This document shows, piece by piece, positions 21,601-33,077 of a stretch of DNA of 33,615 nt; position 1 is the first letter of the stretch, and the number at the start of each line of letters is the position of its first letter. This stretch comes from Gymnopilus junonius (taxonomy: Eukaryota; Basidiomycota; Agaricomycetes; Agaricales; Galerinaceae). Made by a program: the position numbers and the translations under genes. The stretch is from assembly GCA_015501075.1 (NCBI GenBank), contig JADNYJ010000348.1, positions 1 through 33,615 on the forward strand. The letters run 5' to 3'. The notes beneath the pieces were generated by a model. It was not told the DNA's origin. It did no database searches and worked only from the letters and a program-made list of their open reading frames with translations.

Positions 21601-24432
21601 TCCGTGACTCTTCGAGAATTCATTTGAGTTATAGGGGGACTGAATCGAGCGGCTGAATAAATGCCTTTCGTCAAGGAAAATAAGGGGAAAACTTAAGAAG
21701 GGAAAACTTGCATAGTGGACCAACAACCTATGAGTACTGCTTCCTTCTTCTATTTTCCACGTCCACGTCAATGTTATGAATGGACGATGGATTAACGATC
21801 AGGTAGGCAATGTTCCAACCTAGAGTTGCCACGAGCAAGTGATATCTCACAGAGAGTAAAATAAACCCGTCCTCCGCTTTCCAGGTTGAGTATAGTCGAG
21901 ACCAGTGGAGGTCAGGCGACAGAACAATGACGCAAATTTGCCGTTGATATGTTATTTACGGAAGATTCTCAGCTTGGTCATTATATTCCGTTTGTGAACG
22001 TCTAATTTTGATGCTCAGAATGTTGCAACTTACCTTCCTTCGCAAACCGCTGGCAGCTTCGACAGAGGTACGTTCTGCAACAATATGCAGCTCATATACC
22101 AAGCATAAAACTTCGGCCATTTGGAAAATATATATCTCCGCGAAGCCCTTGCCCCCTGTTTTTAAAGGCGCCGATGGCCAACGAGCTGCAACAATATCAA
22201 AGTCTGGGTGGGAGGTGATGAGAGAAGAATTTCGAATTCCGGCGCTGGACTGACACCGGAACAGCCTGGTACTAAGAAACGCCACATGGCCAAACAAGTC
22301 CATGATCAACCAACCTCTCTACACTCTCATTTTCGTAACTCCTTCTGTCAAAAGGGACCGCCTCTTGCAATGTGACTGTGTGAGAGACCCGGTCGTCTTT
22401 CTTCCGAGTCTGGCGCGTCTTGGAACGCAATGTTTTCTGGGCCTGGATGTCAGAGTGGTGTAGAAGTCAATTTCGCAGATTCTACGGCTCTAATGTCAGT
22501 ACGTGGGACTGATGTACTTTGGTTAGTTGCTCTACCTTGCGACCTTCGGACTACAGGGGTGTCGTAAGTTGCGATCGTAGCCTCCGGATGGCCGTCCTTG
22601 AAACTTCTCTGCGAGATTATTACTCCTTGTTCGTCTACGATGCTGGCGAAAGTCGCCGGTGCTACTTAGTTGCAATCCCTCGCTTATCCAAAATGTAAGG
22701 CATCTCTTTCACTGGGAGAATGTGTGGCGTTTGTCCATAGCCTTCTCAGTCGTCTCTGCACTTTGTAAAGCTGTCATTCTTACCATTTCTATCCCAGGCA
22801 AAGACATTCTTCGGAGCTCGGATCTACGCTGAGCGCAGCGAATCCAAGGACTTGTTTTCAGTCATTTTTATCCCTACAATTACGAAAGATGGCCTTACAG
22901 CATTGCTTGTCACACCTTTCATCTGGCTGACCGTACGGGAAGTTGGTCTCTTCAAAGAATTATCTTCTCACACAGCCTTTGCGTATCTTCACATACTGCA
23001 CTGTTTTCAATTTCACTGACATCATTTCCTGCCGTGCTCTGGGGTTCAAATAATCTAAGTTGACCTTCGTCACCAAGGTTTTTCTTCCTTTGGGTAGAAC
23101 CCAATCCTCCTTCATCATTACGCGGACCCTATAATATGTAGAGTTTCTGTTCCTTGGCCTCGAGTTTGGGTACTGATATTTTTAAACCAGTATATATAGT
23201 GGGATGAGTTGGGGTCATTCACCAATATAAGTCACATATTTCCAACTTGTAGATGAACAGGCAGATTATAACTGTCAAGTCAAATTCCACATATTTGCAT
23301 ACATGATTCTAGATGACCTTAACATTTTGAAGACCGGAATTAGGACACAGATCAACTGAGCTTTTTGCCTTCCGTTCTATAATTTTTAAACTTACCGCTG
23401 AAAGGCGTGAAATAGACCGGGAACTGGCCGAACGTGAAAGCAGTTCGGTCAAGCTGTGAATTGGGAGACAGTGACTAAACTGACTGATGCTAATGCCCAA
23501 GCATCTCGTGTGTTTGTAGCCGAAGAACGGGGACGGTCATCCATTTGCCATTTGATCCACACTTCACTGCACGACACTGCTAGATTTAAAATGCATGAAA
23601 ATTGGCGATCATTCCTGGCCCAAAAATTATTCTTTACTTCCCAGTTGTGGATGCTAAAAATTATCAGCACAATTTTGCTTTTATGTTCTTTAGTTTGGCA
23701 GTTTCGTATACAGTGAACGGCTCTTACTTATTCGCCAAATAAGGATACACATTTTCTAAAACTGGTCCGCTCCACGGTCGCTGAGTTTGAAGGCTCTTCA
23801 TCTCCCCTTCGGCAACAAACCAGTGCTTATTGCGGCGTTTTGGTACACAAAGGTTCTTGCCAGCGGCTGAAATTTGACAAGAATGTACGTATTTCTTTTC
23901 TTTGCAGAGGATCGCTCATTTCTGATCCTTCTCCTTTATTTCAAGACTCCGCCACAATTCTCTAAATGCAAAGAATACAACCTAGGCTACAATCCATCAT
24001 TTGATTCATTATTCTTCGGTATCAATGGGTATGTCAAGTTTTAGACTTCGAACCGTTCCCGAAAATGTTAAACATGCCGATTCATTTAGAGAATTTCAAT
24101 ATGGAGCGAGCCTCCGAGAGAAGTATCGTTCTTCAAGTAATACGGATGTGGCACTAAAATATTTTAATCCGTCCCCCTTCTTCGTTCTCAAGACGGTGCA
24201 TCCATCGGCTCCTGTGTGATACTCTTTATTCCAGAAGAGAAAGCTCTGCTTAAGGCCCTGTGCCACGACGAACTTCTCACCTTCGAAAAGGAGATATAAA
24301 AATATTCTCAACCCGCTGAAGTAAAACTTTATATGAAATTTTTCGGATGGTCCTTATTTTGTAACACCGTAGGGCAATCGCTTTAGAGCAAAGGTGGAAG
24401 GTTGACATGGAAGCTATGAAAATCGATGTCGA
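21601..24432. other. Long stretch without a recognisable gene
   Basis: About 2.8 kb of only short ORFs on both strands. A TATA-like run (TATATATAG near 23191-23199) is not followed by a coding region I can support. No inverted or direct long repeat was noticed, and no transposase or reverse-transcriptase motif. Confidence 0.45.
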
Positions 24433-25420
24433 TTAGTCGATTAATGTCAAGGGTGATGGTTCGAAGAGAGGGTAAAAAGGAATGATCAACCTGTCTTGCA
24501 GGTCTCTGAAGTTGGAGACTATTTCCCCAATGTTTATGGAGTCTTGTATGTCGAGTTTTTCGAGATCAGGTAAGTGAAAAAGTAAGTCCATAAACTCATG
24601 GCCTGAAACGTAATTAAATATAAGGGAAAGTTGTTGGACATTCTTTAGCCGATGATAGATGTGCTTCATAGATTTTTCCGCAAACGACATCAGAGCAAAA
24701 CTGCGAAGACTGAAAGAACCCAGCCTCAGAGTGATTAGCAAAGGCATATTTAAGGAAAGGAAATTTGTGAGATCGATGGCGCTGTCCTTGGGGAAAAAGA
24801 CTTTTAGGGTGGTCAATTGTGGAAGAGTCACTGTCTCCTCATCGGCCAAAGTTGCAGGATTATGATATGCCAAACTTGAATAATGGACGACAGCACCTTG
24901 AAGATTTGGGAAAACATGAAAGAAGAACGTCCGGGATACACGACCTACAACGTGCCCTGTTAGGTGTGTTAGGTTTCTAGGACATGTACCCAAACCCAGA
25001 GCTATGTAAGTATCTTTGGTACCAGCCAAACGAAGTTGCCGGAAATTGGGCGAGAAACGGGGATTTATGTTCCATAATTGACTAGCTTCAACGATCGGAT
25101 AAGGAACGTCGAAGATGGGAAAATGAATATTTTTGAGAGACTTTTTTGAAAGAGTCTCGAAAAGGTGAGAAGTGACTCCCTCGAGGTGGTAGATTCTGTC
25201 TGAGTATTTTTCAAATATCCTTGCTTGAAGTTGACGGCATCGGGAACAGCGCGATGGTCTATTTACCCTGCATGCTCGGGATTATGACAGAGCAAAAGAG
25301 AGGGGGAGATCGCCAGCATGTCGTATCCAGTTGTCGATAGTGCATTCCCACTTGAAGTCCATGGTTTTGGGCATCCTGGTGGCCAAGAAACACTATAAAA
25401 GAGACATCCGCATTATAACT
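24433..25420 (-). pseudogene. Truncated F-box/LRR-like gene with an in-frame stop
   Basis: The reading frame from about 25390 to 24433 is LRR-like. It starts with KWECTIDNWIRHAGDLPLS, the usual sheet following an F-box in this family. A stop (TAA at 25282-25284) follows, then SRCRQLQARIFEKYSDRIYH, FRQLRLAGTKDTY, LGTCPRNLTHLTG, FPNLQGAVVH, LPQLTTLKVFF, FLSLNMPLLITLRLG and LPDLEKLDIQDS, ending LIPFYPLFEPSPLTLID. No F-box motif was found in front, so the 5' end is missing or decayed. Except for the one stop, about 300 codons are open in one frame, suggesting recent inactivation or an unrecognised intron around the stop. Likely role before loss: substrate receptor of an SCF ligase; the substrate is unknown. 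Confidence 0.5.
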
Positions 25421-26258
25421 CTTCTCCAGCGCGAAGATACCCAAGATAAGCCGCGGAGTGCAACGTTGCGCTTCTTGGATATATCGGAAGGAACGACGAC
25501 TTCAAAAATTTCCCCAAAAATCTCAGTGGGTAGGAAAGACTAGAAAGAAGGCGAGCTGTCTTGTCGTTATTTCTCAAAAATAATATAGGGTTGCGCAAGG
25601 TGAACGCCTTATACTACGTAAGTAGCACAACTTAATCAGTCTTCTTACTTAAAAAATCTGCGCGGAGTCTCACCATTGATGTAATCGACTTCTTGCAGAA
25701 AATACAAATTTATTCAAGTCAACGCCACCGGTCCTTAGCTTCGCCCCTTGGAAAGAAATCAAGATCAAACATTTTGGTATGAACGTGCATTGAACTCACT
25801 TTCGAAACTCGGTAAGTAACAGGATGAGGGCAGTGCAATGGTTCTGGAAAGTGAATTCTGAATTTCTGATGCTCTGAGTTTCCGACAAGTTACCCAGGTC
25901 TACCTGGCGGCTGCCCGGCGCCGGCGCCACAACGAGGCAGAAGGAGAAAGCACGTGATTGATAGTCCCAAACCGCGTCCTATTCCTGGGAATGAACGATC
26001 TCTCTCCCGAACCGTAACGACGATTAAATTTGAAGCCAGAGCTCGAACTTTGGTTCAACATTACAACAATTGCCGGCGCTCACTATTCTATCCGTTTGGT
26101 TTTTGTATCGGGTGATCATACGCACATGGCAGTTGAATAGGGCCAATTCTCCGGCACAGCAAGAACGCATGGTCGGACAATAGTCGAACTCGCGAACGCG
26201 ACTCGCAGTTGACTCTCTTCTTACTACTTTTGGCTATTTAACCTCTTGTGGGCATGCG
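25421..26258. other. Intergenic, no gene seen
   Basis: Between the broken F-box gene and the start of the acidic hypothetical gene. Contains one CACGTGA motif near 25952-25958. Short minus-strand ORFs at 25413-25598 could be remains of the F-box gene's 5' part but match no motif. Confidence 0.4.
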
Positions 26259-27914
26259 ATGCGCCCATCGAGTCATCTGGAAGGCAATGAGGCTATCCTT
26301 TTGACGATTAAGGCCTCTAAAAAGCAGACTTGTGCTTTACATGGAGAAGTCTCCCATCTCTCTGACCATCCCGCAACCTCAACGCCTCCTCCTGGATTTC
26401 TAAGTTTATTCTGATGGCACGAATTATACGCTCTCATCCACCTTTCTTCTTGTTACGCAGGATTTATCGTTACTGGACCTCTGACTCGGAGTATGCTGTT
26501 TTAATGTCCGTCACTAATGTTTCCGGATGCTTATTGTTCTGCTTACCACAGAAAAGCCACTCTCAGCGGCAGTTCATGCAATCACAGTACTGAGTAGACA
26601 TTGTTTCTTACGGACTGTTGTTCATTGCTAATTCGTCCTTCAGTACACCCGAGGATGCTTGCCCCCAAAACGATTGTTCAGAGGATGATTGGTCAGATGA
26701 CGATTGGCCGGAGGATGGTTTGCCGACCCCACTAACCAGTGACTCTGCTCTTAATCGAGTGCAACAATCACCCTCATCGCCCTCGCAACTTCAAAGGAAT
26801 AAGTGTTACGAGCAGCATAGATACTCGATTCAAGAGCCAGGTTGGTCTTGGAACTGCCCTGTATTGTAACCTTCGTACCCAATCGGGCTCATCCTCGGCG
26901 TTGTAAAACTCTTATCTTCACCCCCGACAAATTGGGCCGCGATGGACGCGTTTGCGCTTGGCTAGGTAAACTCAGTGAGCAAGAACTCGACGACTTCTTT
27001 TCAAACCAGGGTGCTGCAAGCAACCAGGACACTGGTGTCACTCAAAAACAGCCGCTGTTTATTTCTGGCCGCATTCTGCAGACCTTGTTCTTCCCTCCTT
27101 CAGCAGACTCGACTTTCTCCGCTACCACAGCAAGAAAGAAACCAGTCGCTAATAGACCGATAAGTGAGTCTATTATCCTTGCCCTATCGCTCTTCTAAAC
27201 TATCTAACTGGTGTTCACCTTCTCTCAGGAGCCAGCGTAGCTTTTCCTCATCTGAGGTTTCGCAATTCACTTTCCAAGCTCCCAATAGCTCACCAAAGTA
27301 AGGCTTCTTGCATCCAATCATGCGTGGATACATTCTAACTTTCCCGTAGAGTCTCGTATTCCTCAACAAGCAACGCCAGATCCCATCCCTTCCGACAATC
27401 ATGAATCTGGTAGCACAGGTGCGACGTCTTCAAAGCCAGCCTCGAGTCTCCAGCCCAAAGCTCGGTGAATCAACTTCGCCAGTTGCTCTTCAGGTCAAAG
27501 ACGCGCCTGCCTTTGTTGCGGGGGCGATCACTCAATTCCATCCAGGGAAACCCAGAAGGTAGTAACTATGTACCCCATAGAACTTGCCCGTTCACCCAAG
27601 GTAGTGGAACGCGTTAAGCTTCGGAAACCCGAAGAGCCGATCGTTGACAGTACGCAAGTCGATGACGAGGAACCCCTATGCCTGGTGGTTGGACCAATTC
27701 GCAAATCATCGGCAAGAAGAGAGGCCGAAATGAAATTGAAGAAAGTGAAGACGCTGAGACTGAAGGCATAGTACGTCCTGCTAGGAGGGTGCGATTCTCG
27801 AACGCGGAAAGCGGCATCAACCTTAGAAAAGGAGTGACTGCGTGCAGGCATTTTCTGGAATGTCTCCTTCAAATTGTATCGACCCTCCTACTAAAGAAAT
27901 CAAGAACTCTCTAA
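26259..27914 (+). CDS. Hypothetical acidic/disordered protein with RVRF motif (exon structure uncertain)
   Basis: I do not recognise this family. A possible start is the ATG at 26259 (MRPSSHLEGNEAILLTIKAS), followed by small exons near 26461-26490 and 26555-26588. Then comes an acidic part with repeated tryptophans (SEDDWSDDDWPEDG, about 26680-26720), a middle part at about 26880-27165 (KTLIFTPDKLGRDGR, AWLGKLSEQELDDFF) and Ser/Pro-rich exons to about 27470. The C-terminal part is basic/acidic (KKRGRNEIEESEDAETEG) followed by RRVRFSNAES. RVxF is the docking motif of PP1 phosphatase partners, but the motif is short and frequent by chance. Composition suggests an intrinsically disordered nuclear or regulatory protein. 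Candidate GT-AG introns occur between all blocks, yet I could not fix all phases, so internal boundaries are approximate. It could also be a decayed gene. Confidence 0.35.
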
Positions 27915-28356
27915 TGCTCCACTCAACACTTGTATTACCTCTGTCATGACCCTTTTCCCCATCCCTCTCGCATTCTTACATATGGACTACTAGCTTCATT
28001 CTATTTTTCTAGTGTTGGCATCGTTAATCGTTTGTTGTTGTATCGTTACTCGTGGACACTTGAAATATATGGATCGCAATACCATTCCATTCGCTTCACC
28101 CTTGCATTACCACTCTTATTAATCGGTCATATAACACATATCCTAAGGATCATTCTTTGAATTATTCGAGAGTCGTCTTACGATCGTTACAGATACATTC
28201 GTTGCCTTTCAAAGGCCGTAAATAACATGAGTCATTAGTATAAAAAAGTCCCGAAGATGAATGAATGAGGTGGTGCTGTATGGGTGCTAGTAATACACTT
28301 CCAAGTGACGAATATGCGAATCCAGATAATAAGAATAAAATAGTGCGGTGCTGGGT

Positions 28357-28990
28357 TTAGCTTCGTAGGACTGCCCAGGCGGCGAGGACGCCCACAGCAA
28401 CAAGGACTGCGAAGATGACGAGGGCCCAAAGGCACCGTTTTGCCCATTTGAGCTCCGCCTCACGAATAGTGGCGATAATTTTCTGGCGCTCCTCCTCTGT
28501 CTTTTCGGGCATCCACGCTGGTGTGTCTTCTGATGTGTTTCTGGGTTCTCGCAGAGGCGAGCAGAGGATGAAGGCACCAAAGAGCCAGAATGGAGGGAAT
28601 ACTAAAAAGAAGCATGTAGGTCAGTTTCTGAAGGAGTAAGCTAGAAGAAGAGAACATACAGAATCCAAATCGGAAAAGGTACATCGCGAGCGTCATTGGC
28701 TCGGGGGCATGCAAAGTGTATCCAGGAAGAGGGATCTCAGCCTCTTCAGCATATGGTGGTAGAACATCAGCCGCGCTTTGTCGGCGATCGTGGCGGCTTT
28801 CGTGAGTACTCGATGATGAAAGTGTGTATCCGAATTGTTCATCCATTGGGTCCAACACATGCAGTGACTGCACAGTCCATGTCGAATGAGTTACAGCGGG
28901 CGTCAGAGCGCCAAGTGGTGGGGTGGGCCTTTGTGCTTCGAGATCCAAGTTGGACGTGGAGGCGTATGAAGTGGATGGTGTGCCAGACAT
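28357..28990 (-). CDS. Small basidiomycete membrane protein, unknown function, intact
   Basis: Two exons, 28660-28990 and 28357-28601, join in phase 1 to 576 nt (191 residues). The N-terminal 100 residues are Ser/Pro-rich and probably cytosolic and disordered (MSGTPSTSYASTSNLDLEAQ, then SAADVLPPYAEEAEIPLPGY with a PPxY-type motif, LPPY). Next is a conserved-looking stretch EPMTLAMYLFRFGFLFPPFW, followed by WLFGAFIL, the first hydrophobic segment, and a charged linker ending EAELKWAKRC. A strong C-terminal transmembrane segment (ALVIFAVLVAVGVLAAWAV) ends in LRS. I recall similar short two-helix proteins in many Agaricomycetes but no assigned function. PPxY-type motifs can bind WW-domain ubiquitin ligases, so an adaptor role is conceivable, though only as inference. 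The first ATG in this frame is at 28990; a longer out-of-frame upstream ORF overlaps it. Confidence 0.75.
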
Positions 28991-29084
28991 TATTGAAGTT
29001 CGTTTGCTTCAAGAGAGAGGACGAGGACGAAGGCGTTGGCGGTAGTGAAATAAGCGGGGCGTAGACGCTGGTATTGGTGGACAT
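28839..29084 (-). other. Upstream ORF overlapping the start of the membrane protein gene
   Basis: An ATG at 29084 (MSTNTSVYAPLISLPP) opens an 81-codon ORF in another frame. It runs 152 bases into the downstream coding region and passes its start codon. If this leader is transcribed, scanning ribosomes would meet it first, which could limit translation of the membrane protein. I tested whether it is instead a first exon; no splice junction joined it in phase. Confidence 0.35.
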
Positions 29085-29577
29085 CTTTGCTATTGAAGCC
29101 AGATTATATACCAGAGACCGCGAAGAGCAATCCAAGCCAATCCACCAATTCTGCGCCAGCTGTTGCTAAGGGCGAATATAGCAAAAGTGTCGGGACCAAA
29201 TAAGAGCAAATAACTCCCGCACCTCCTACGCATGCCCTATATTGCTGCTTATCGAGTTACGTTCAGCCTTAAAATGTGCATTTCGTCTTCGAGTGTGATA
29301 TAAAAGCTATTCCGGCAAATGTGTGATGGCAAGATAGACATATCAAAGCAAGAGTTTCAACACAGCCAAAAAAGTTCCTTTTGTGGTAAATATAAAAATT
29401 CCTACATAAGGAAAAACTTCGTTCATTGAATTGCTTCCGCGCACGAGGCAATCACCAGCAATCACCGCGCTGTTTACTTATAACAGTCATCACCTCTCTT
29501 CGCTCATTCTCACACCCCTCACCAATCACACTTCTGTCCCTTGATCGTAGAAACGCAAACCCAAAATATCCATTCTT
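29085..29577. other. Intergenic, no gene seen
   Basis: Lies between the membrane protein gene and the F-box gene at 29578. Probably holds the promoter of the former. No repeats or RNA genes noticed. Confidence 0.45.
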
Positions 29578-31125
29578 TCATAGCCGAGCGCCAGTCTTGT
29601 TTGCACTTACCTCACTGCTAAAAATCCACCGAGTTCCATCGCGATTGGAGAGTTCGAAAACACCGATCTTCATCAAATCTTGCAAGTCGTTGAGCGTCTC
29701 CGAATCAAGAGGCTCGTTTGCTGAGTTTTTCATCTCACATTGGTCTGCCTTGATGTGCACACTTCTTAATTCTGTCGCAACAGCAGTTTCATCCGAGTCG
29801 TATCTATTGTCCATGAACAACCTCGCCCTCAGAATCAACGGATCTAAAATTTCTTGAGGCTTCATATTGAGTGGGCCTTCGTATGAGAATGTTTCAAGGA
29901 ATGGAAGATACGGTTCGGTCCATGATGGGTGCAAGACGTTGAAGAAAACCCTGCTCAAACCTTTGGAGCTGCGGAAAGGATCATGAATGTACAGTTCCTT
30001 GAGGTCGGGCACGTTTGAAAGGAACTCGTAGATATCCTCTTCGTCCTCGAGGTTACTGATGTTGAACCTGAGATGTAGGGAGGTAAGTTTGCACCTTGAA
30101 CGGTCAATGAAAGGCCATATTCCATCCATCATGAGATTCGGTGATTTTCCAAGCCCTGCTACTTTCAAGGTCTCCAACGCCGGAAGTGAAAGAACTTCCA
30201 GCAGTCTTTCAATATCATTGTTGCTGTAGGTCAATTCGAGCGAACGAATGTTGGGGTGTGACGTTAAAACTACGTCCATAAAACTAGATCGAACATAAAA
30301 ATCTGTGAAGTGTACGGCCGCGACATTTGGCAAGCGGAGCATGCATTGGTGAAGATTGAAAGTGGTAGGCAGTATATCGATTGAATCGATTTTTGAAGGG
30401 GAACCTTAATATCCTGTCAGTTATTAACGCGGAATTTCTGAACGTTAACTGGCTGAGCAAAGGAGCATCCGTCAAATCCACGACTGTCTCTGAAAACCTG
30501 GCACCACCGAGATCGTCCAGAAGAAACGATCGTAATCGGGGGCATGAAAGCCTGATGTCCTTCCAAACTCATCCAGATATGTGAGCCATGTATGGGGCAT
30601 GCGGAAGGAAATCGCAGACCACTGGGCTGAGTAGTCCGCTAAGAGCTGCAACATCTTGATAGGGCAAAGTCCAAACCCAAAGCATTACCTCCAGATTTAT
30701 GCGCTTTGCTAAAATAAATTTCGAGATCGCGCGCTCGTCCAGCACGATCTAGCCATTCCTGTAGAAGGCTCAAATGAGTTTCATCGCTCCCATCTTCATG
30801 TTCTCCCAGGACGATGACTATTGTCGACCAGAGCTCAGGTGTGGACCAGGCAAACTTTCTCCAATCTCTGCATATTCTTCCTAGGCACAGAGGGAGAAAT
30901 ATCGGCGCCACTTGCCATCCTTGGGCAGGTCGGTTGGCTCACTGCATGACAAAAGATTTGTGAAGTAATCTCCGGCGGAAGCATTAAGGGATCGGCCATG
31001 CTATTTGGCTTCCAAGAGCAAGTCGAAGAAGGGGGTAATCTTGGCCTTGCGAGTCTCATTCCTGCAGAACTGCTTCGGTGGGACTTGATAAAAGGTTCCC
31101 TGGATCGTGGGCAACAGGAAAGCAA
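29578..31125 (-). pseudogene. F-box/LRR protein gene with several frame breaks
   Basis: The 5' part has LMLPPEITSQIFCHAVS, an F-box-like motif, near 30980-30930. It is followed by APIFLPLCLGRICRDWRKFA and STPELWSTIVIVLGEHEDGS, the typical sequel in this basidiomycete family, and LSLLQEWLDRAGRARDLEIYF. Then come QWSAISFRMPHTWL, APLLSQLTFRNSALI and a long open 3' part (30342-29578) with LRLPNVAAVHF, HPNIRSLELTYSNND, LPALETLKVAG, VPDLKELYIHD and LPFLETFSYEG, clear LRR repeats. Frame changes are needed near 30940, 30665, 30490-30420 and 30370 where no intron fits, so the gene is likely inactive, although the last 254 codons are perfectly open. The start was not fixed. The intact product would be an SCF ubiquitin-ligase receptor. 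Confidence 0.6.
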
Positions 31126-31349
31126 TGTCGACTGGGGTGTGAATCGTTATCGATGATTAATCATGTTGGCACACACACACTGTGAGGTAATTCAAACTGG
31201 GAACAGAAAGTATTATTACAAATGGTAATCAAGAAATTACAAGAGCTGAAAGGAAAAGGGAAAGCAGACTAATGGTTTGATTATGAAGACGAGTACACTG
31301 GGCAATGATATACAATCAGAGATGAAGTAGAAATCAGAAAATCAGAGCT

Positions 31350-32837
31350 TTAAAGAGGCGCCGCAGTAGCCTTGCGGATTTTGGAAACTTTGCGGCGTAT
31401 ACGAGGAGGACTAACCGACTTGGCCTTCACCGATGCAGCAGCAGACGCTTTCTCTTCTGCAAGCACCTCCGTTGAAACAGCGAGATCCCTCGTTTCTGCA
31501 CCAGGAGAAGCGAGGCCTATTTTCCTGCGCATCTTCCTGGGCGAGCGATTGTCTTCAGATGATAGCTCTTCCTCAGCATCGTACTCCTCGTCGCGAGGGC
31601 GTTTCGGTGACCGATTACTCCCTTTTTCTCCGTATCGATGGGACTCGAAGTTCTGGCCCCAAGAGAAAGCCCGGAAATGTTCTCCTCAAGAACTTTGCTT
31701 TCCTCGCCGTCGTGCCATGGAGTGGTTTGCCTTTTAGAAGATTTAGTCGACGGGTTTGCTTGTTCGAGAAAGTCGCCCGCCTAAGAAAAGGATCAGAAAA
31801 GGATCAGAAAAGGTCTCTGCCATCTGACAAGGAACATACTGCGAGTCAGAGGAGGTTCGACCTCCACATCGTGACCACGGCGCTTTTTGGCCTGCTGAGT
31901 TGCGTCGTCGCTGTTATCGTCAGATGCTGAGTCATACAGCCTCTTTAGAGATCGAGAACTGTCTGTGTCGGAGGTTTCAGTTGTTGCAGATGATTCTTCG
32001 GATTTGTCTGCAACAGCGTCGTACTGATCAATCGTGTCCTGGGACTGGGACAAATCAATAACTTCAGGAGGCGCAGGGCTTGAGGTAAAAACAGGAAGGG
32101 TTGGGGAGATTGATTCCTCCTTGGGTACGATGGCGAGAGACTGTTCGCGTTTAGTGACAACAGAAGTGTTAGATGATTCAGCTTCAAGACTAGTGCTCCG
32201 GCGAGGATAGTACCAGCGTTTGTGGTAACCCTTCCCGGTAGCAGAGTTAGTTGTCGTCGTGTACACCCCTCCGCCAAGATCTTCTCGCTTCAGAACGGCA
32301 TTAGGCTGGATGCTTTCTTCCTCTTGCTCGACAGGTGCCTCGACGGTGAAGAAGTCATTGAGAACGTCCTGGTCAGGCTCGCCGTCGACCATGGCAATGT
32401 TTCCATCCAGATCAGTCATGATAGTGCAGACACTGTCAGGGTTGGTCGGATCCCAGGTGAGTGTCATGACAAACGGCAGATCCAAGGACCCCTCCTTGAC
32501 GGTATAGCGATTGAAAGGACAAGGCTTGGATTCCTGGACAGGACCTGAGACTATGACTTTGTTTGGGGGTTGGGTATGAGTAGGAGGACCGAGGGCATCT
32601 GAATTGGAGCCTGAAGGTACGACAAGGTCCTTCCTGTAGACAGGTTCGTGTCTGGAAGGTAGACTTCAAATAGCCAAAACTCACTCGGAGGATGTCGTGC
32701 TTTGTTCACATGTGCTGGAGAGAAAAAGGATGTGTGAGATATAGCCTGCAAGGGACAAACACAAAGGAGAGCCTACGTTTCTGCTGTAGATGTTTCGTTG
32801 TCCTGCAGGTGTGACATAGCTTGATTGACGGATCCAT
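31350..32837 (-). CDS. Disordered, probably nuclear hypothetical protein
   Basis: The family is not recognised. The best-supported part is 32655-31860, opening with HEPVYRKDLVVPSGSNSDA and VQESKPCPFNRYTVKEGS. LTWDPTNPDSVCTIMTDLDG follows, then YHKRWYYPRRSTS, an acidic/serine-rich stretch, and KKRRGHDVEVEPP, a likely nuclear localisation signal. PEVIDLSQSQD contains VIDL next to acidic/serine residues, which resembles a SUMO-interacting motif. A second exon (31779 downwards) gives WHDGEESK. After a frame change at about 31690-31640, which fits either a 41-nt intron or an indel, it continues SNRSPKRPRDEEYDAEEELS and ends RIRRKVSKIRKATAAPL at 31350. A plausible first exon starts at the ATG at 32837 (MDPSIKLCHTCRTTKHLQQK), but its join to the next exon is unresolved. 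Charge and motifs suggest a chromatin or transcription-linked protein; this is inference. Confidence 0.45.
31785..31812. repeat. Short tandem repeat in an intron
   Basis: The 11-base unit GATCAGAAAAG occurs twice in a row at 31791-31812, preceded by a partial copy. On the coding (minus) strand it forms the pyrimidine-rich 3' end of the intron of the gene at 31350-32837. Confidence 0.6.
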
Positions 32838-33077
32838 GTCAGTATCCTGCCATAGATAATATGATATATACCCGTAGCATGAGTAGAGGTGTCGTCCACA
32901 CAATGACCTCCGCCTGAAGAGGTCATCACGACAGAGCAATGATAGAGTATAGGAGCAAAAAGGGCTCGGAAGAAGATCGGTAGTAGGAGCTGCATCGTTG
33001 CGAGTGGCAAGCAGAGAAAGAGAGAGAGATGGGGTAGATTGAGTCCCATTGGCCACAAAAGACTGCTTTTAACCAAA

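Noticed and set aside
27528..27872. Minus-strand ORF of 114 codons opposite the acidic hypothetical gene.
   Set aside because: Its sequence is low in information and the plus strand shows splice signals and more coherent composition.
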